From Bacteroidales bacterium (GTDB lineage: Bacteria; Bacteroidota; Bacteroidia; Bacteroidales; Bacteroidaceae), in contig SUXT01000005.1 of the NCBI GenBank assembly GCA_015060835.1, forward strand, positions 1 to 60,354: a DNA stretch of 60,354 bases, in the 5' to 3' direction. Each line of letters opens with the position of its first letter. Position 1 is the first letter of the stretch. The notes beneath the pieces are model-generated. The model worked only from the letters and a program-made list of their open reading frames with translations, was not told the origin of the DNA and did not search any database. Below, piece by piece: positions 26,376-37,918 of this stretch. Both the position numbers and the translations under genes were made by a program.

Positions 26376-26565
26376 TTCGTCAGGCAGAAGTTTTAGCGGA
26401 GTGATTCCTGCTTCGGACAAAAAATAGGAATATGACTCCAACTAATTATTTAATAACCGTTTTGGTTTGTTGGATAAGTTATAAAGGTTGAGTAAATGAC
26501 ACAGAGGTGTCGTTGAAGAAAACAATAACGCAGCCCCAAACAAAACATAATTTTCGAAAAAGAAA
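26376..26565 (+). other. rpsL-rpsG intergenic leader (no gene)
   Basis: This 190-base gap is long for a str operon. It is A/T-rich and contains a small hairpin GACAC/GTGTC near 26500 but no open reading frame or clear terminator. It may hold an S7 autoregulatory site or an internal promoter; neither is shown by the sequence. Confidence 0.4.
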
Positions 26566-27042
26566 ATGAGAAAAGCAAAACCAAAAAAACGCGTGGTTCT
26601 TCCCGATCCCGTTTATGGCGATCAGATGGTTTCTAAGTTCGTTAACCACCTGATGTACGATGGAAAGAAAAACATCTCTTACACAATTTTCTATAACGCT
26701 CTCGACTTGCTCGCAGCTAAGATGAAGAACGAGGAGAAGACTCCTCTGGAAATCTGGAAGCAGGCTCTTGAGAATATCACTCCCAAGGTTGAGGTTAAGT
26801 CACGCCGTATCGGTGGTGCAACATTCCAGGTACCTACAGAAATCCGTGCAGACCGCAAAGAGTCTATCTCTATGAAGAATATGATTCTCTTCGCTCGCAA
26901 ACGTGGTGGCAAGACAATGTCAGACAAACTTTGCGCTGAGATTATGGATGCATTCAACAACCAGGGTGGTGCCTTCAAACGTAAGGAGGATATGCACCGC
27001 ATGGCTGAGGCTAACCGCGCATTCGCACATTTCCGTTTCTAA
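26566..27042 (+). CDS. rpsG: 30S ribosomal protein S7
   Basis: A 158-residue protein that nucleates assembly of the 30S head. The family blocks are [32 protein letters not shown] and [20 protein letters not shown] at the C-terminus. Complete length. It lies 21 bases before fusA. S7 is the usual translational repressor of the str operon in E. coli; whether this holds here is unknown. Confidence 0.98.
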   Translation: MRKAKPKKRVVLPDPVYGDQMVSKFVNHLMYDGKKNISYTIFYNALDLLAAKMKNEEKTPLEIWKQALENITPKVEVKSRRIGGATFQVPTEIRADRKESISMKNMILFARKRGGKTMSDKLCAEIMDAFNNQGGAFKRKEDMHRMAEANRAFAHFRF

Positions 27043-27063
27043 TCCTTTAATACAGATTGAAAG

Positions 27064-29169
27064 ATGGCTGAAATAGATTTGAGATTGACCCGTAACATCG
27101 GTATTATGGCGCACATCGACGCCGGTAAGACAACTACTTCTGAGCGTATCCTGTTCTTCACAGGTTTGACTCACAAGATCGGCGAGGTGCACGATGGTGC
27201 AGCTACAATGGACTGGATGGAGCAGGAGCAGGAGCGTGGTATCACAATTACTTCTGCTGCTACAACAGCATTCTGGAAATGGCAGGATAAGACATACAAG
27301 TTCAACTTGATTGATACTCCGGGTCACGTAGACTTCACTGCTGAGGTTGAGCGTTCATTGCGTGTACTTGACGGTGCTATCGCAGCATACTGTGCTGTAG
27401 GTGGTGTTGAGCCTCAGTCAGAGACTGTATGGCGTCAGGCTGACAAATACAACGTACCCCGTATCGCATACGTTAACAAGATGGACCGTTCAGGTGCTGA
27501 CTTCTACTCTGTAGTACGTCAGATGAAGGAGGTTCTCGGTGCTAATCCCTGTCCTATTGCAATTCCTATCGGATCAGAGGAGCAGTTCAAAGGTATCGTT
27601 GACCTTGTTACAATGAAGGCGTTCGTTTATGACGATTCTGCTAACCCCACAGAATATACAATTCAGGATATCCCCGCTGAGGTTGCAGACGATGCAGCGC
27701 AGTGGCGTGAGAATCTGCTTGAGAAGGCGGCTGACTTCGACGAGGATTTGATGATGAAGGTTCTTGAGGATCCCGATTCAATCACAGAGGAAGAGTTGAG
27801 AGCAGCTATCCGCAAGGGTACACTCTCATTGGAGCTTACTCCTATGACTTGTGGTTCTTCATTCAAGAACAAGGGTGTTCAGCCTCTTCTCGACTACGTT
27901 TGTGCTTACCTCCCCTCACCCCTCGATATTGAGGCTGTTACAGGTGTGAACCCCAAGACAGATGAAGAGGAGAGCCGTCAGCCTGTTGAGTCTGACAAGA
28001 CATCAGCTCTTGTCTTCAAGATTGCTACAAACCCCTTCGTTGGTCGTTTGATTTATATCCGTGTTTACTCAGGTAAGATTGAGTCAGGTTCATATATCTA
28101 CGACAGCCGTTCAGGTCGTAAAGAGCGTATCTCGCGTATGTTCCAGATGCACTCTAACAAGCAGAACCCTGTTGAGGTACTCGGTGCAGGTGATATCGGC
28201 GCAATCATCGGTATGAAGGATGTTCGTACAGGTGATACATTGTGCGACGAGGATGCACCCATCGTACTTGAGTCTATGGACTTCCCCGATCCCGTTATCA
28301 GCATCGCGGTAGAGCCTAAGACTCAGAAAGACCTCGACAAACTTGCAACAGGTCTTGGTAAGCTCGCTGAGGAGGATCCCACATTTACTGTAAGAACAGA
28401 TGAGCAGTCAGGTCAGACAATCATCTCAGGTATGGGTGAGCTTCACCTCGATATCATCATCGACCGTCTGAAACGTGAGTTCGGTGTTGAGTGTAACCAG
28501 GGTAAACCTCAGGTTAGCTACAAAGAGGCTATCACAGAGACTGTACAGGTTCATGAGACATATAAGAAGCAGACCGGTGGTAAGGGTAAGTTCGCCGACA
28601 TCGTTGTTTCTGTAGGTCCCGCAGATCCCGACTTCAAAGAGGGTGGCTTGCAGTTCGTGAATGAGGTTAAGGGTGGTAATGTGCCCAAGGAGTTTATCCC
28701 TGCTGTACAGAAGGGCTTCCAGTCAGCACTCAAAGCCGGTGTTCTTGCCGGTTATCCCGTGGACTCATTGAAGGTTACTCTTCTCGATGGTAGCTACCAC
28801 ACAGTCGACTCTGACCAGTTGTCATTCGAGGTTTGTGCTATCCAGGCCTATAAGTCAGCTTGCCTCAAGGCTAACCCCGTGCTTCTTGAGCCTATCATGA
28901 AGCTTGAGGTTGTAACTCCCGAAGAGAGCATGGGTGATGTGATTGCCGACCTTAACAAACGTCGCGGTCAGGTTGAGGGCTTCGAAACAAGCCGTACAGG
29001 TGCCCGCATCGTTAAGGCAATGGTTCCCCTTGCAGAGATGTTCGGTTATGTTACATCGTTGCGTACTATCACCTCAGGTCGTGCAACATCATCAATGCAG
29101 TACGATCACCACGAACAGGTGAGCGCATCTTTGACAAAGAACATCCTTGAGGAGATTGCGAAGAAATAA
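27064..29169 (+). CDS. fusA: Elongation factor G
   Basis: A 701-residue translocation GTPase. G1 [16 protein letters not shown]2 region with RGITITSA, G3 DTPGHVDF and G4 [10 protein letters not shown] are intact. Domain IV shows [11 protein letters not shown], and the C-terminal region ends with [17 protein letters not shown]. Length is typical for the main EF-G. Part of the str group; rpsJ follows after 83 bases and a hairpin. Confidence 0.98.
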   Translation: MAEIDLRLTRNIGIMAHIDAGKTTTSERILFFTGLTHKIGEVHDGAATMDWMEQEQERGITITSAATTAFWKWQDKTYKFNLIDTPGHVDFTAEVERSLRVLDGAIAAYCAVGGVEPQSETVWRQADKYNVPRIAYVNKMDRSGADFYSVVRQMKEVLGANPCPIAIPIGSEEQFKGIVDLVTMKAFVYDDSANPTEYTIQDIPAEVADDAAQWRENLLEKAADFDEDLMMKVLEDPDSITEEELRAAIRKGTLSLELTPMTCGSSFKNKGVQPLLDYVCAYLPSPLDIEAVTGVNPKTDEEESRQPVESDKTSALVFKIATNPFVGRLIYIRVYSGKIESGSYIYDSRSGRKERISRMFQMHSNKQNPVEVLGAGDIGAIIGMKDVRTGDTLCDEDAPIVLESMDFPDPVISIAVEPKTQKDLDKLATGLGKLAEEDPTFTVRTDEQSGQTIISGMGELHLDIIIDRLKREFGVECNQGKPQVSYKEAITETVQVHETYKKQTGGKGKFADIVVSVGPADPDFKEGGLQFVNEVKGGNVPKEFIPAVQKGFQSALKAGVLAGYPVDSLKVTLLDGSYHTVDSDQLSFEVCAIQAYKSACLKANPVLLEPIMKLEVVTPEESMGDVIADLNKRRGQVEGFETSRTGARIVKAMVPLAEMFGYVTSLRTITSGRATSSMQYDHHEQVSASLTKNILEEIAKK

Positions 29170-29180
29170 ATAAAATAAAT

Positions 29181-29216
29181 ACCTACCGGTTAGCGAATGA
29201 CTCTTAACCGGTAGGT
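29181..29216 (+). terminator. Hairpin between fusA and rpsJ
   Basis: ACCTACCGGTTA (29181-29192) pairs perfectly with TAACCGGTAGGT (29205-29216) around a 12-base loop. No long T run follows (TATTACATA), so this is a weak terminator or attenuator that could separate the str group from the S10 group. Confidence 0.6.
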
Positions 29217-29252
29217 TATTACATATACAACTTTTTTAATAATATAAATATA

Positions 29253-29567
29253 ATGAGTCAAGGTAAACAGAAAATCAGAATCAAACTGAAATCTTACGAC
29301 CACAACTTGGTTGATAAGTCAGCTGAGAAAATCGTAAGTACTGTTAAGGCAACAGGTGCACAGGTAAGCGGTCCTATACCCTTGCCCACACACAAGCGTA
29401 TCTTTACAGTTAACCGTTCTACATTCGTTAACAAGAAGTCTCGTGAGCAGTTCCAACTTTCATCTTATAAGAGACTTATTGACATCTACACAACATCAAC
29501 AAAGGTTGTTGACGCGCTCATGAAACTTGAGTTGCCCAGCGGTGTAGAGGTAGAAATCAAAGTGTAG
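29253..29567 (+). CDS. rpsJ: 30S ribosomal protein S10
   Basis: A 104-residue protein of the 30S head and the NusB-S10 antitermination complex. Blocks [14 protein letters not shown] and [16 protein letters not shown] are typical, and KKSREQFQ follows. The start MSQGKQKI is the only ATG in frame. First gene of the S10-spc-alpha series. Confidence 0.98.
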   Translation: MSQGKQKIRIKLKSYDHNLVDKSAEKIVSTVKATGAQVSGPIPLPTHKRIFTVNRSTFVNKKSREQFQLSSYKRLIDIYTTSTKVVDALMKLELPSGVEVEIKV

Positions 29568-29610
29568 TGAAACAATTTAATCATTTTTTAATATTTAAAT
29601 CAAAACTGAA

Positions 29611-30228
29611 ATGCCAGGATTATTAGGAAAAAAAATCGGAATGATTTCCGTTTTCAGTGCCGAGGGTAAGAACATTCCATGCACTGTTATCGAAGCAGGT
29701 CCTTGTGCAGTTACACAGGTGAAGACAATCGAAAAGGATGGCTATGAGGCTGTTCAGGTAGGTTTCCAGGATCAGAAGGAGAGCCGCGTAAGCCAGCCCC
29801 TCCTCGGTCACTTCAAGAAAGCAGGTGTAGCTCCCAAGAAACACTTGGCCGAGTTCAAGGATTTTGATACAGCTCTCAATGTGGGAGATGTTGTTACAGT
29901 TGATTTGTTCGCAGACGCTGCTTATGTAACCGTAATCGGTACATCTAAGGGTCGCGGTTTCCAGGGTGTAGTTAAAAGACACGGCTTCGGCGGTGTAGGT
30001 CAGGCTACACACGGTCAGCACAACAGAGCACGCAAACCGGGTTCTATCGGTGCATGTTCTTACCCTGCTAAGGTATTCAAAGGATTGCGCATGGGTGGTC
30101 AGATGGGTAATGCCCGCGTTACAACCCACAATCTTCAAGTGTTAAAGGTAATACCCGAACACAACCTTCTCGTTATCAAAGGTTCTGTTCCCGGTTATAA
30201 TGGTTCAATCGTAATAGTAGAGAAATAA
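29611..30228 (+). CDS. rplC: 50S ribosomal protein L3
   Basis: A 205-residue early-assembly protein near the peptidyl transferase centre. It starts [15 protein letters not shown]; the extension reaching the catalytic centre includes [17 protein letters not shown] and [12 protein letters not shown], with the Gln that PrmB methylates in E. coli. Its stop overlaps the rplD ATG by one base. Confidence 0.98.
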   Translation: MPGLLGKKIGMISVFSAEGKNIPCTVIEAGPCAVTQVKTIEKDGYEAVQVGFQDQKESRVSQPLLGHFKKAGVAPKKHLAEFKDFDTALNVGDVVTVDLFADAAYVTVIGTSKGRGFQGVVKRHGFGGVGQATHGQHNRARKPGSIGACSYPAKVFKGLRMGGQMGNARVTTHNLQVLKVIPEHNLLVIKGSVPGYNGSIVIVEK

Positions 30229-30866
30229 TGGAAGTCAGCGTATTAAATATTAATGGTGAGAACACCGGAAGAACGGTTACGTTAGACGAATCAATCTTCG
30301 GTATTGAGCCCAACGAGCATGTAGTATACATGGACGTTAGACAGTATCTTGCAAATCAGCGTCAGGGTACACACAAGTCTAAGGAGAGAAGCGAGATCTC
30401 AGGTTCAACACGTAAGCTCGGTCGCCAGAAAGGTGGTGGCGGTGCTCGTCGTGGTGATATCAACTCTCCTCTGTTGGTAGGTGGTGCTCGCGTATTCGGT
30501 CCTAAACCCCGCGATTATCACTTCAAGCTCAATAAGAAAGTTAAGCAGCTTGCACGTAAGTCTGCCCTTTCTCAGAAGGCAATTGAGAATGCTATCATTG
30601 TAGTTGAGGACTTTGCATTCGAAGCACCCAGCACAAAGGCTTTTGTAAATGTGTTAAATAAACTTAATGTTTCAGAAAAGAAACAACTCTTTGTTTTGCC
30701 GTCTAGCAATAAATTCGTATATTTGTCAGCGCGAAATTTGAAGAGAACACAAGTTGCAATTGCTTCAAATATAAACACTTACGGAATTATGAATTCTGAT
30801 GTTTTGGTTATATCTGAGGGTTCTCTGGAAATTATTAGCAAAATCTTAACAAAAAAGGAGGCGTAA
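30228..30866 (+). CDS. rplD: 50S ribosomal protein L4
   Basis: A 212-residue protein whose basic loop lines the exit tunnel: [23 protein letters not shown]. The globular part has [15 protein letters not shown] and the Rossmann-like C-terminus. In E. coli L4 represses the S10 operon; a comparable leader structure was not obvious here. The start overlaps rplC by one base. Confidence 0.97.
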   Translation: MEVSVLNINGENTGRTVTLDESIFGIEPNEHVVYMDVRQYLANQRQGTHKSKERSEISGSTRKLGRQKGGGGARRGDINSPLLVGGARVFGPKPRDYHFKLNKKVKQLARKSALSQKAIENAIIVVEDFAFEAPSTKAFVNVLNKLNVSEKKQLFVLPSSNKFVYLSARNLKRTQVAIASNINTYGIMNSDVLVISEGSLEIISKILTKKEA

Positions 30867-30869
30867 ACA

Positions 30870-31160
30870 ATGGCAATGATTATTAAACCGTTGGTTACGG
30901 AGAAGATGACCAAGACAACTGATAAGTTCAATCGTTTTGGCTTCATTGTGCGTCCGGAAGCTAACAAATTGGAGATAAAGAAAGAAGTAGAAGCGATGTA
31001 CGATGTGACTGTAGTTGATGTAAATACTATGAACTACGCAGGTAAGTCTAAGAGTCGTTACACCAAGGCTGGCTTTGTGAAAGGCCGCACAATCGCTGTT
31101 AAGAAAGCAATCGTCACACTTAAGGATGGCGATACTATTGATTTTTATAGTAACATCTAA
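30870..31160 (+). CDS. rplW: 50S ribosomal protein L23
   Basis: A 96-residue protein at the tunnel exit, the docking site for trigger factor and SRP. IIKPLVTEKMT, FGFIVRPEANKLEIKKEVE and YAGKSKSRYTK are the family blocks. It is three bases after rplD and seven before rplB. Confidence 0.97.
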   Translation: MAMIIKPLVTEKMTKTTDKFNRFGFIVRPEANKLEIKKEVEAMYDVTVVDVNTMNYAGKSKSRYTKAGFVKGRTIAVKKAIVTLKDGDTIDFYSNI

Positions 31161-31167
31161 ATAGAAA

Positions 31168-31992
31168 ATGGCAGTACGTAAATTTAAGCCTACAACACCG
31201 GGCCAGAGACACAAAATTATTGGAGCCTTTAACGAAATCACTGCTGCGGTTCCAGAGAAGTCGCTTGTAAGCGGTAAGCGTTCGACCGGCGGTCGTAACA
31301 ACACCGGTAAGATGACCATGCGCTACAGAGGCGGTGGTCACAAACGCAAATTCAGACTTATTGACTTCAAGCGTAATAAAGATGGTGTTCCCGCTACAGT
31401 AAAAAGTATTGAGTACGATCCTAACCGTTCAGCACGCATCGCACTTCTTTACTATGCTGATGGCGTAAAAAGTTATATAATTGCTCCTAACGGTTTGGAA
31501 GTTGGTGCAGTTCTTATGTCAGGCGAGAATGCAGCACCCGAACTTGGCAATACCCTTCCTTTGAAGGCTATGCCTATAGGTACAGTTGTTCACAACATCG
31601 AGTTGCGTCCCGGTCAGGGTGCAGCGCTTGTTCGCTCAGCTGGTAACTTCGCTCAGATCGTTTCTCGTGAGGAGAACTATTGCGTAATCAAATTGCCTTC
31701 AGGTGAGGTTCGCCGTATCCTCGGTACTTGCCGTGCAACTGTAGGTACAGTAGGTAACTCAGATCACGCACTCGAAAGTTCAGGTAAAGCCGGTCGTACA
31801 CGTTGGTTCGGTCGTCGTCCTCACAACCGTGGTGTTGTTATGAACCCCGTTGATCACCCCATGGGTGGTGGTGAAGGTCGCGCTTCAGGAGGTCACCCCA
31901 GATCTCGTACAGGTCTCTACGCTAAGGGTAAGAAGACACGTGCACCGAAGAAGCAATCTTCTAAGTATATTATCGAGAGAAGAAAGAAGTAA
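31168..31992 (+). CDS. rplB: 50S ribosomal protein L2
   Basis: A 274-residue protein that supports subunit association and peptidyl transfer. The C-terminal functional loop [20 protein letters not shown] keeps the conserved His. The N-terminus ([13 protein letters not shown]) and [20 protein letters not shown] are as expected. Complete. Confidence 0.98.
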   Translation: MAVRKFKPTTPGQRHKIIGAFNEITAAVPEKSLVSGKRSTGGRNNTGKMTMRYRGGGHKRKFRLIDFKRNKDGVPATVKSIEYDPNRSARIALLYYADGVKSYIIAPNGLEVGAVLMSGENAAPELGNTLPLKAMPIGTVVHNIELRPGQGAALVRSAGNFAQIVSREENYCVIKLPSGEVRRILGTCRATVGTVGNSDHALESSGKAGRTRWFGRRPHNRGVVMNPVDHPMGGGEGRASGGHPRSRTGLYAKGKKTRAPKKQSSKYIIERRKK

Positions 31993-32019
31993 TAACAGGA
32001 TTAATTTTTTTGAAATAAT

Positions 32020-32289
32020 ATGAGTCGTTCATTAAAGAAAGGTCCGTACATCAATGTGAAATTGGAGAGCAAGGTGCTTGCCATGAACGAGAGCGGTAAG
32101 AAATCGGTCATCAAGACTTGGGCTCGTGCTTCTATGATTTCTCCCGATTTTGTGGGACACACAATATCTGTTCATAACGGAAATAAATTTATCCCTGTTT
32201 ACATTACCGAGAACATGGTAGGTCACAAGTTGGGTGAGTTTGCACCCACACGTACATTCCGTGGTCACTCAGGTAACCGTAAAAAGTAA
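32020..32289 (+). CDS. rpsS: 30S ribosomal protein S19
   Basis: An 89-residue protein of the 30S head near the A-site finger. [17 protein letters not shown] and [19 protein letters not shown] are diagnostic. It lies 27 bases after rplB. Confidence 0.98.
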   Translation: MSRSLKKGPYINVKLESKVLAMNESGKKSVIKTWARASMISPDFVGHTISVHNGNKFIPVYITENMVGHKLGEFAPTRTFRGHSGNRKK

Positions 32290-32327
32290 GCAGGTTATTA
32301 AAAATTGAATTAAACTAAAATATAATA

Positions 32328-32747
32328 ATGGGAGCAAGAAAAAAAATAGCTGCTGACAAGAAAAAAGAGGCTCGCAAAAGTCTGTATTTTGCCAGTGCGA
32401 GAAATATCCCCTCGTCACCCCGCAAGATGAGACTTGTTGCTGACATGGTCCGCGGAATGGAAGTCGGACGTGCTTTGGGTGTCTTGAAGTTCTCTACAAA
32501 AGCTGCTTCTGCCAACGTTGAGAAACTGTTGCGTTCTGCTATCTCTAACTGGGAGCAGAAAAACGAGCGTAAGGCTGAGAATGGAGAACTCTATATCTCA
32601 CAGATCTTTGTGGATGAGGCACGCACACTCTATCGTATGCGTCCTGCGCCTCAGGGTCGCGGATACAGAATCCGTAAGCGTTCTAATCACGTAACAATCT
32701 ACGTGGATACTAAAGTAAGTAATGACAATCAAAAGGTAGAAGAGTAA
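32328..32747 (+). CDS. rplV: 50S ribosomal protein L22
   Basis: A 139-residue protein whose hairpin reaches the tunnel constriction. The N-terminal basic tail is slightly long ([18 protein letters not shown]). [14 protein letters not shown] and [20 protein letters not shown] are the family blocks. It overlaps the rpsC ATG by one base. Confidence 0.97.
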   Translation: MGARKKIAADKKKEARKSLYFASARNIPSSPRKMRLVADMVRGMEVGRALGVLKFSTKAASANVEKLLRSAISNWEQKNERKAENGELYISQIFVDEARTLYRMRPAPQGRGYRIRKRSNHVTIYVDTKVSNDNQKVEE

Positions 32748-33475
32748 TGGGACAGAAGGTTAATCCGATTAGTAATCGCTTAGGATTCATCAGAGGATGG
32801 GATTCCAATTGGTATGTTGGCAAGAACTGCGGTAACGAGTTGATTGAAGACTCTAAGATAAGAAAATATCTTAACGTACGTCTCGACAAAGCTAGCGTTT
32901 CAAAGATCGTTATTGAGCGTACCTTGAAGTTGGTTACAATTACTGTATGTACAGCTAAGCCCGGTATGATTATCGGTAAAGGTGGTCAGGAGGTTGACAA
33001 GCTGAAGGAGGAATTGAAGAAGATCACTGACAAGGATGTACAGATCAACATCTTCGAGGTTAAGAAACCTGATTTGGATGCAAACATTGTAGCAAACAAC
33101 ATCGCTCGCCAGATTGAGGGTAAAATTGCTTACCGTCGTGCAATCAAGATGGCTGTTGCCAATGCAATGCGTAACGGAGCAGAGGGTATTAAAGTATTGA
33201 TTTCAGGACGTTTGAACGGTGCGGAAATGGCTCGTTCGGAGATGTACAAAGAGGGTCGTACCCCCTTGCACACACTCCGTGCCGATATAGACTACTGTCA
33301 GACTCAGGCACTGACAAAAGTAGGTCTGCTTGGTATCAAAGTTTGGATTTGCCGTGGTGAGGTATACGGAAAGAAGGATTTGACTCCTAATTTCGTTCAG
33401 AGCAAGGAGAGCAACTTCAACAATGGCCAGGCTGGTGGAAGAAACTTCAAACGTAAGAAAAACAACAATCGCTAA
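32747..33475 (+). CDS. rpsC: 30S ribosomal protein S3
   Basis: A 242-residue protein at the mRNA entry site. The KH domain loop is [20 protein letters not shown]; the C-terminal domain has [19 protein letters not shown] and [17 protein letters not shown] basic tail KRKKNNNR follows. Complete. Confidence 0.98.
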   Translation: MGQKVNPISNRLGFIRGWDSNWYVGKNCGNELIEDSKIRKYLNVRLDKASVSKIVIERTLKLVTITVCTAKPGMIIGKGGQEVDKLKEELKKITDKDVQINIFEVKKPDLDANIVANNIARQIEGKIAYRRAIKMAVANAMRNGAEGIKVLISGRLNGAEMARSEMYKEGRTPLHTLRADIDYCQTQALTKVGLLGIKVWICRGEVYGKKDLTPNFVQSKESNFNNGQAGGRNFKRKKNNNR

Positions 33476-33495
33476 CGAATTGAATTCCAAGAATT

Positions 33496-33921
33496 ATGTT
33501 ACAGCCAAAAAAGACTAAATATAGAAGAGTGCAGCACGGCCGCCAGAAGGGTTATGCACAGAGAGGTACACAGCTCGCGTTCGGCTCTTTCGGTATCAAG
33601 TGCTTGCAGTACAAATGGATAAACGGACGCCAGATTGAGGCAGCCCGTATCGCCGTAACACGTTATATGCAGCGTCAGGGTCAGATATGGATTCGTATCT
33701 TCCCCGACAAACCTATTACAAGAAAGCCTGCCGATGTACGTATGGGTAAAGGTAAGGGAGATCCCGAAGGATTTGTATATCCCGTAAACCCCGGTCGTGT
33801 ATTGATAGAGGTGGAGGGAGTTCCTTTTGAAATTGCTAAAGAGGCATTGCGTCTTGCAGCACAGAAACTTCCCGTTACAACTAAATTTATTGTTAGACGC
33901 GATTACGACGCTCAAAATTAA
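33496..33921 (+). CDS. rplP: 50S ribosomal protein L16
   Basis: A 141-residue protein near the A-site t[28 protein letters not shown]-like [20 protein letters not shown] and [13 protein letters not shown] are diagnostic. It lies 20 bases after rpsC and eight before rpmC. Confidence 0.98.
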   Translation: MLQPKKTKYRRVQHGRQKGYAQRGTQLAFGSFGIKCLQYKWINGRQIEAARIAVTRYMQRQGQIWIRIFPDKPITRKPADVRMGKGKGDPEGFVYPVNPGRVLIEVEGVPFEIAKEALRLAAQKLPVTTKFIVRRDYDAQN

Positions 33922-33929
33922 GCATAATC

Positions 33930-34127
33930 ATGAAAATTGCAGAAATTAGAGAGCTTTCTACACAGGAGCTCAACGAAAGAATAGAGGCTGATGTTACTCG
34001 TTATGCACAAATGAAGCTGAATCACGCAATTTCACCCCTTGAGAATCCTTCTCAGATTAAGGATTTGCGTCGCTCTATTGCACGTATGAAGAGTGAGTTG
34101 CGTTCTCGCGAATTAAATCAAAAATAA
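33930..34127 (+). CDS. rpmC: 50S ribosomal protein L29
   Basis: A 65-residue, two-helix protein at the tunnel exit beside L23. [16 protein letters not shown] and [20 protein letters not shown] fit. Short but full length for the family. Confidence 0.96.
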   Translation: MKIAEIRELSTQELNERIEADVTRYAQMKLNHAISPLENPSQIKDLRRSIARMKSELRSRELNQK

Positions 34128-34135
34128 AGAGGACT

Positions 34136-34393
34136 ATGGAAGCAAGAAATTTAAGAAAAGAGCGTACAGGTATCGTTCTGAGCAATAAAATGGACAAAAC
34201 GATTACTGTTGCTGCTAAATTCAAAGAAATGCACCCCATCTATGGTAAATTCGTGAGCAGAACTAAGAAGTATCATGTACACGATGAGAAGAATGAGTGC
34301 TCAATCGGCGATACAGTACGTATCATGGAGACTCGTCCTTTGAGCAAGACAAAGAGATGGAGATTAGTAGAAATCATCGAAAAAGTTAAGTAA
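34136..34393 (+). CDS. rpsQ: 30S ribosomal protein S17
   Basis: An 85-residue OB-fold protein for early 30S assembly. [39 protein letters not shown] and [15 protein letters not shown] are typical. It lies between rpmC and rplN with tiny gaps. Confidence 0.98.
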   Translation: MEARNLRKERTGIVLSNKMDKTITVAAKFKEMHPIYGKFVSRTKKYHVHDEKNECSIGDTVRIMETRPLSKTKRWRLVEIIEKVK

Positions 34394-34395
34394 TT

Positions 34396-34764
34396 ATGAT
34401 ACAGGTTGAATCAAGACTTACAGTATGTGATAATAGCGGTGCCAAAGAGGCTCTTTGTATCCGCGTGCTCGGCGGTACTCGCCGTCGCTATGCCTCTGTA
34501 GGCGATATTATCGTAGTCGCTGTTAAGAGCGTTATCCCCTCAAGCGATATGAAGAAGGGAGCAGTTTCAAAAGCTCTTATTGTTCGTACTAAAAAGGAGG
34601 TTCGTCGTCAGGACGGATCATACATCCGCTTCGACGACAACGCTTGCATTCTCTTGAACAATGCAGGTGAAATGCGTGGAAGCCGTATTTTCGGCCCGGT
34701 TGCTCGCGAACTTCGTGCTACTGACTTTACAAAGGTAGTTTCGTTGGCTCCGGAGGTACTTTAA
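34396..34764 (+). CDS. rplN: 50S ribosomal protein L14
   Basis: A 122-residue protein at the subunit interface. [37 protein letters not shown] and the end [12 protein letters not shown] define it. Two bases after rpsQ. Confidence 0.98.
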   Translation: MIQVESRLTVCDNSGAKEALCIRVLGGTRRRYASVGDIIVVAVKSVIPSSDMKKGAVSKALIVRTKKEVRRQDGSYIRFDDNACILLNNAGEMRGSRIFGPVARELRATDFTKVVSLAPEVL

Positions 34765-34784
34765 CATTATAAAAAACTGAAGTA

Positions 34785-35102
34785 ATGAAGAAATTACATA
34801 TCAAGAAAGGTGATACGGTTTATGTAAACTCAGGCGAGGACAAGGGAAAGACCGGTAAGGTCTTGAAAGTTCTCGTTGAGAAGAACCGTGCTATCGTTGA
34901 AGGCGTAAACATGGTTTCCAAGAGCACGAAACCCAGCGCAAAGAATCCCCATGGAGGTATTGTAAAACAAGAGGCTTCTATCCATATTTCTAACCTCAGC
35001 CTTATCGACCCCAAGTCTGGCAAGCCCACACGTATCGGTCGCAAGGTAAACGAGAATGGTGTGAAGGTTCGTTATGCTAAAAAATCAGGAGAGGAGATCT
35101 AA
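34785..35102 (+). CDS. rplX: 50S ribosomal protein L24
   Basis: A 105-residue assembly initiator with a KOW motif, [20 protein letters not shown]. The second block [19 protein letters not shown] is also family-typical. rplE starts four bases after its stop. Confidence 0.97.
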   Translation: MKKLHIKKGDTVYVNSGEDKGKTGKVLKVLVEKNRAIVEGVNMVSKSTKPSAKNPHGGIVKQEASIHISNLSLIDPKSGKPTRIGRKVNENGVKVRYAKKSGEEI

Positions 35103-35106
35103 TAAA

Positions 35107-35664
35107 ATGAGTAATACAGCTAGCCTTAAAAAAGAATATGCCGAGCGTATTGCTCCGGCTTTGATGAAGCAGTTCAACTATTCTTCACCCATGCAGGTGC
35201 CCGTTCTCAAGAAAATCGTTATCAACGAGGGTCTTGGAGCGGCAGTTGCTGACAAGAAGATTATCGAGGTTGCAATCAATGAGATTTCAGCAATCACAGG
35301 TCAGAAGGCAGTAGCCACTGTTTCACGCAAGGATATTTCGAACTTCAAGTTGCGTAAGAAAATGCCTATCGGCGTTATGGTAACTTTGCGTCGTGAGCGC
35401 ATGTATGAGTTCCTCGAGCGTCTTGTTCGCGTAGCTCTTCCCCGTATCCGCGACTTCAAGGGTATCGAGAGCAAGTTGGATGGTAACGGTAACTACTCAT
35501 TGGGTATCAAGGAGCAGATTATCTTCCCCGAAATCAACATCGACAACATCATGCGTCTCACCGGTATGAACATCACATTTGTTACTACCGCTAAGACTGA
35601 CGAAGAGGGTTACGCACTGCTCAAGGAGTTCGGATTACCTTTTAAAAACGCTAAAAATTCATAA
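35107..35664 (+). CDS. rplE: 50S ribosomal protein L5
   Basis: A 185-residue 5S rRNA-binding protein. The ATG at 35107 ([15 protein letters not shown]) is chosen because the frame upstream runs inside rpl[32 protein letters not shown] and [20 protein letters not shown] are diagnostic. Confidence 0.97.
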   Translation: MSNTASLKKEYAERIAPALMKQFNYSSPMQVPVLKKIVINEGLGAAVADKKIIEVAINEISAITGQKAVATVSRKDISNFKLRKKMPIGVMVTLRRERMYEFLERLVRVALPRIRDFKGIESKLDGNGNYSLGIKEQIIFPEINIDNIMRLTGMNITFVTTAKTDEEGYALLKEFGLPFKNAKNS

Positions 35665-35673
35665 TAATAGAAT

Positions 35674-35973
35674 ATGGCAAAGGAATCAATGAAAGCTCGT
35701 GAGGTAAAACGAGCAAAATTGGCAAAGAAGTATGCCGCAAAACGTGAAGCACTCAAGAAGATCATCAACACAGGTAGTGCTGAGGAAGCTTACGAGGCTG
35801 CACGCAAATTGCAGGACCTGCCTTTGAACTCTAACCCTATCCGTATGCACAACCGTTGCAAGCTGACAGGTCGTCCCAAAGGTTACATCCGTCTTTTCGG
35901 TATATCAAGAATCCAGTTCCGCGAGATGGCTTCACAGGGCCTTATCCCCGGAGTTAGAAAAGCAAGTTGGTAA
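35674..35973 (+). CDS. rpsN: 30S ribosomal protein S14 (zinc-free type)
   Basis: A 99-residue long-form S14. The end [15 protein letters not shown] has one Cys rather than the two CxxC pairs of the zinc-binding form, so it should not bind zinc. [19 protein letters not shown] and the final KASW are typical. Followed by a 59-base gap before rpsH. Confidence 0.97.
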   Translation: MAKESMKAREVKRAKLAKKYAAKREALKKIINTGSAEEAYEAARKLQDLPLNSNPIRMHNRCKLTGRPKGYIRLFGISRIQFREMASQGLIPGVRKASW

Positions 35974-36032
35974 TTGAGTTTTTAATTATAAATATTGTCA
36001 GGGAAGTCCTGATTAATTTAAATTAATTTTTT

Positions 36033-36428
36033 ATGACAGATCCTATTGCAGATTATTTGACGAGGTTGAGAAATGCTATCCAGGCAAAGCACAGGGTAGT
36101 TGAAATTCCTGCCTCGAACATCAAGAAGGAAATCACAAAAATCCTTTTTGACAAGGGTTACATCTTGAACTACAAGTTCGTTGAGGATGGCCCCCAGGGC
36201 ACAATCAAGGTTGCCTTGAAGTACGATGCAAAAAACAAGGTAAATGCTATCCGCAACCTTGTACGTGTATCATCACCCGGTTTGCGTCGTTATACGGGAT
36301 ACAAAGATATGCCTAGAGTGATTAATGGATTGGGTATCGCAATCTTGTCGACATCCAAAGGTGTAATGACAGACAAAGAGGCTGCTGCTGAGAAGATCGG
36401 TGGTGAGGTTCTCTGCTACGTCTACTAA
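36033..36428 (+). CDS. rpsH: 30S ribosomal protein S8
   Basis: A 131-residue protein that binds helix 21 of 16S rRNA. MTDPIADYLTRLRNAIQAKH and the C-terminal ILSTSKGVMTDKEAAAEKIG are diagnostic. In E. coli S8 represses the spc operon; no such site was judged here. Confidence 0.98.
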   Translation: MTDPIADYLTRLRNAIQAKHRVVEIPASNIKKEITKILFDKGYILNYKFVEDGPQGTIKVALKYDAKNKVNAIRNLVRVSSPGLRRYTGYKDMPRVINGLGIAILSTSKGVMTDKEAAAEKIGGEVLCYVY

Positions 36429-36447
36429 TTTAGGGAGGAATTGAACA

Positions 36448-37026
36448 ATGTCTAGAATTGGTAAATTGCCTATCAGTATCCCCGAAAAGGTAACAGTAAC
36501 TGTCAGCGATGACAACGTAATTACCGTAAAAGGTCCCAAGGGCGAGCTTTCACAGAAAATCGACCCTTCTATTGAAGCAGTTATTGAGAACGGTGAAATC
36601 ACATTCACATACGCAGGTGGCAAGACAGTTGCCGAGGCTACAAAGCAGGAGCATGCTTTCCATGGCCTTTACAGAGCTCTTGTCAACAACATGGTTATCG
36701 GTGTTTCAACCGGTTTCACAAAAGAGCTTGAGCTTGTAGGTGTAGGTTACCGTGTAAGCGAGAAGCCCAATAACTCAATCGAGTTGTTGCTTGGTTACAC
36801 TCACCCCATCTATATGCAGTTCCCCGCAGAGGTGAAGATTACAACAAAATCAGAGAGAAACAAGAACCCGCTTATCACATTGGAGTCTTGCAACAAGGAG
36901 TTGCTTGGTCTGATTTGCGCAAAGATTCGTTCTTTCCGCAAGCCCGAGCCCTACAAAGGTAAAGGTGTTAAGTTTGTTGGCGAGGTTATACGTCGCAAGT
37001 CAGGTAAGTCGGCTGGTGCTAAATAA
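36448..37026 (+). CDS. rplF: 50S ribosomal protein L6
   Basis: A 192-residue two-domain protein at the factor-binding region. MSRIGKLPISIPEKVTVTV and the second-domain motif KPEPYKGKGVKFVGEVI with RRKSGKSAGAK at the end are typical. It lies 19 bases after rpsH. Confidence 0.98.
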   Translation: MSRIGKLPISIPEKVTVTVSDDNVITVKGPKGELSQKIDPSIEAVIENGEITFTYAGGKTVAEATKQEHAFHGLYRALVNNMVIGVSTGFTKELELVGVGYRVSEKPNNSIELLLGYTHPIYMQFPAEVKITTKSERNKNPLITLESCNKELLGLICAKIRSFRKPEPYKGKGVKFVGEVIRRKSGKSAGAK

Positions 37027-37042
37027 TTAAAATCGTAAGCAA

Positions 37043-37384
37043 ATGACTACAAAAATAGAAAGACGGACCAAGATTAAATATAGAGTACGCAATAAGGTAA
37101 CAGGTGTTGCCGAGCGTCCCCGCATGAGCGTATTCCGCAGCAATAAACAGATCTACGTTCAGATTATCAACGACCTCACAGGTTGCACATTGGCTTCAGC
37201 TTCATCACTTGGTCTTGAGGCAATGCCCAAGAAGGAGCAGGCTGCTAAGGTAGGTGAATTGATTGCTAAGAAAGCTATTGAGGCTGGCATCACATCTGTA
37301 GTGTTTGACCGTAATGGCTATCTTTATCACGGGAGAGTTAAGGAAGTTGCAGATGCAGCGCGTAATGGTGGGCTTAAATTCTAA
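37043..37384 (+). CDS. rplR: 50S ribosomal protein L18
   Basis: A 113-residue 5S rRNA-binding protein. [32 protein letters not shown] and the end [20 protein letters not shown] fit the family. Its stop overlaps a possible upstream ATG of rpsE. Confidence 0.97.
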   Translation: MTTKIERRTKIKYRVRNKVTGVAERPRMSVFRSNKQIYVQIINDLTGCTLASASSLGLEAMPKKEQAAKVGELIAKKAIEAGITSVVFDRNGYLYHGRVKEVADAARNGGLKF

Positions 37385-37389
37385 TGAAT

Positions 37390-37905
37390 ATGGCAGTTAA
37401 TAATAGAGTAAAAGTCGCAGCAGACATAGAGTTAAAAGATAGATTGGTTGCTATCAACCGTGTAACAAAGGTTACAAAGGGTGGTCGCACATTCAGTTTC
37501 TCTGCAATCGTTGTTGTAGGAAACGAGAATGGTATCATCGGTTACGGTCTTGGTAAAGCAAGCGAAGTTACCGCCGCTATTGCAAAGGGCGTAGAGGCTG
37601 CCAAGAAGAATTTGGTTCGCGTACCCGTATTGAAAGGTACAGTACCCCACGAGCAGATTGCACGTTTCGGCGGTGCTGAGGTATTCATCAAACCCGCTTC
37701 TCATGGTACCGGTGTTGTTGCCGGTGGTGCTATGCGTGCCGTACTTGAGAGCGTAGGTATTACTGACGTGTTGGCTAAATCTAAAGGCTCATCTAACCCT
37801 CACAACCTTGTGAAGGCTACTATCGAGGCATTGAGCATGATGCGCGATGCTCGCACTGTAGCTGAGAACAGAGGCGTGAGCTTGAGTAAAGTATTTAACG
37901 GATAA
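37390..37905 (+). CDS. rpsE: 30S ribosomal protein S5
   Basis: A 171-residue accuracy protein. I choose the ATG at 37390 ([20 protein letters not shown]); an ATG at 37384 would add two residues. [35 protein letters not shown] and [16 protein letters not shown] are diagnostic. rpmD follows after 13 bases. Confidence 0.97.
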   Translation: MAVNNRVKVAADIELKDRLVAINRVTKVTKGGRTFSFSAIVVVGNENGIIGYGLGKASEVTAAIAKGVEAAKKNLVRVPVLKGTVPHEQIARFGGAEVFIKPASHGTGVVAGGAMRAVLESVGITDVLAKSKGSSNPHNLVKATIEALSMMRDARTVAENRGVSLSKVFNG

Positions 37906-37918
37906 TAGGAGAATTATA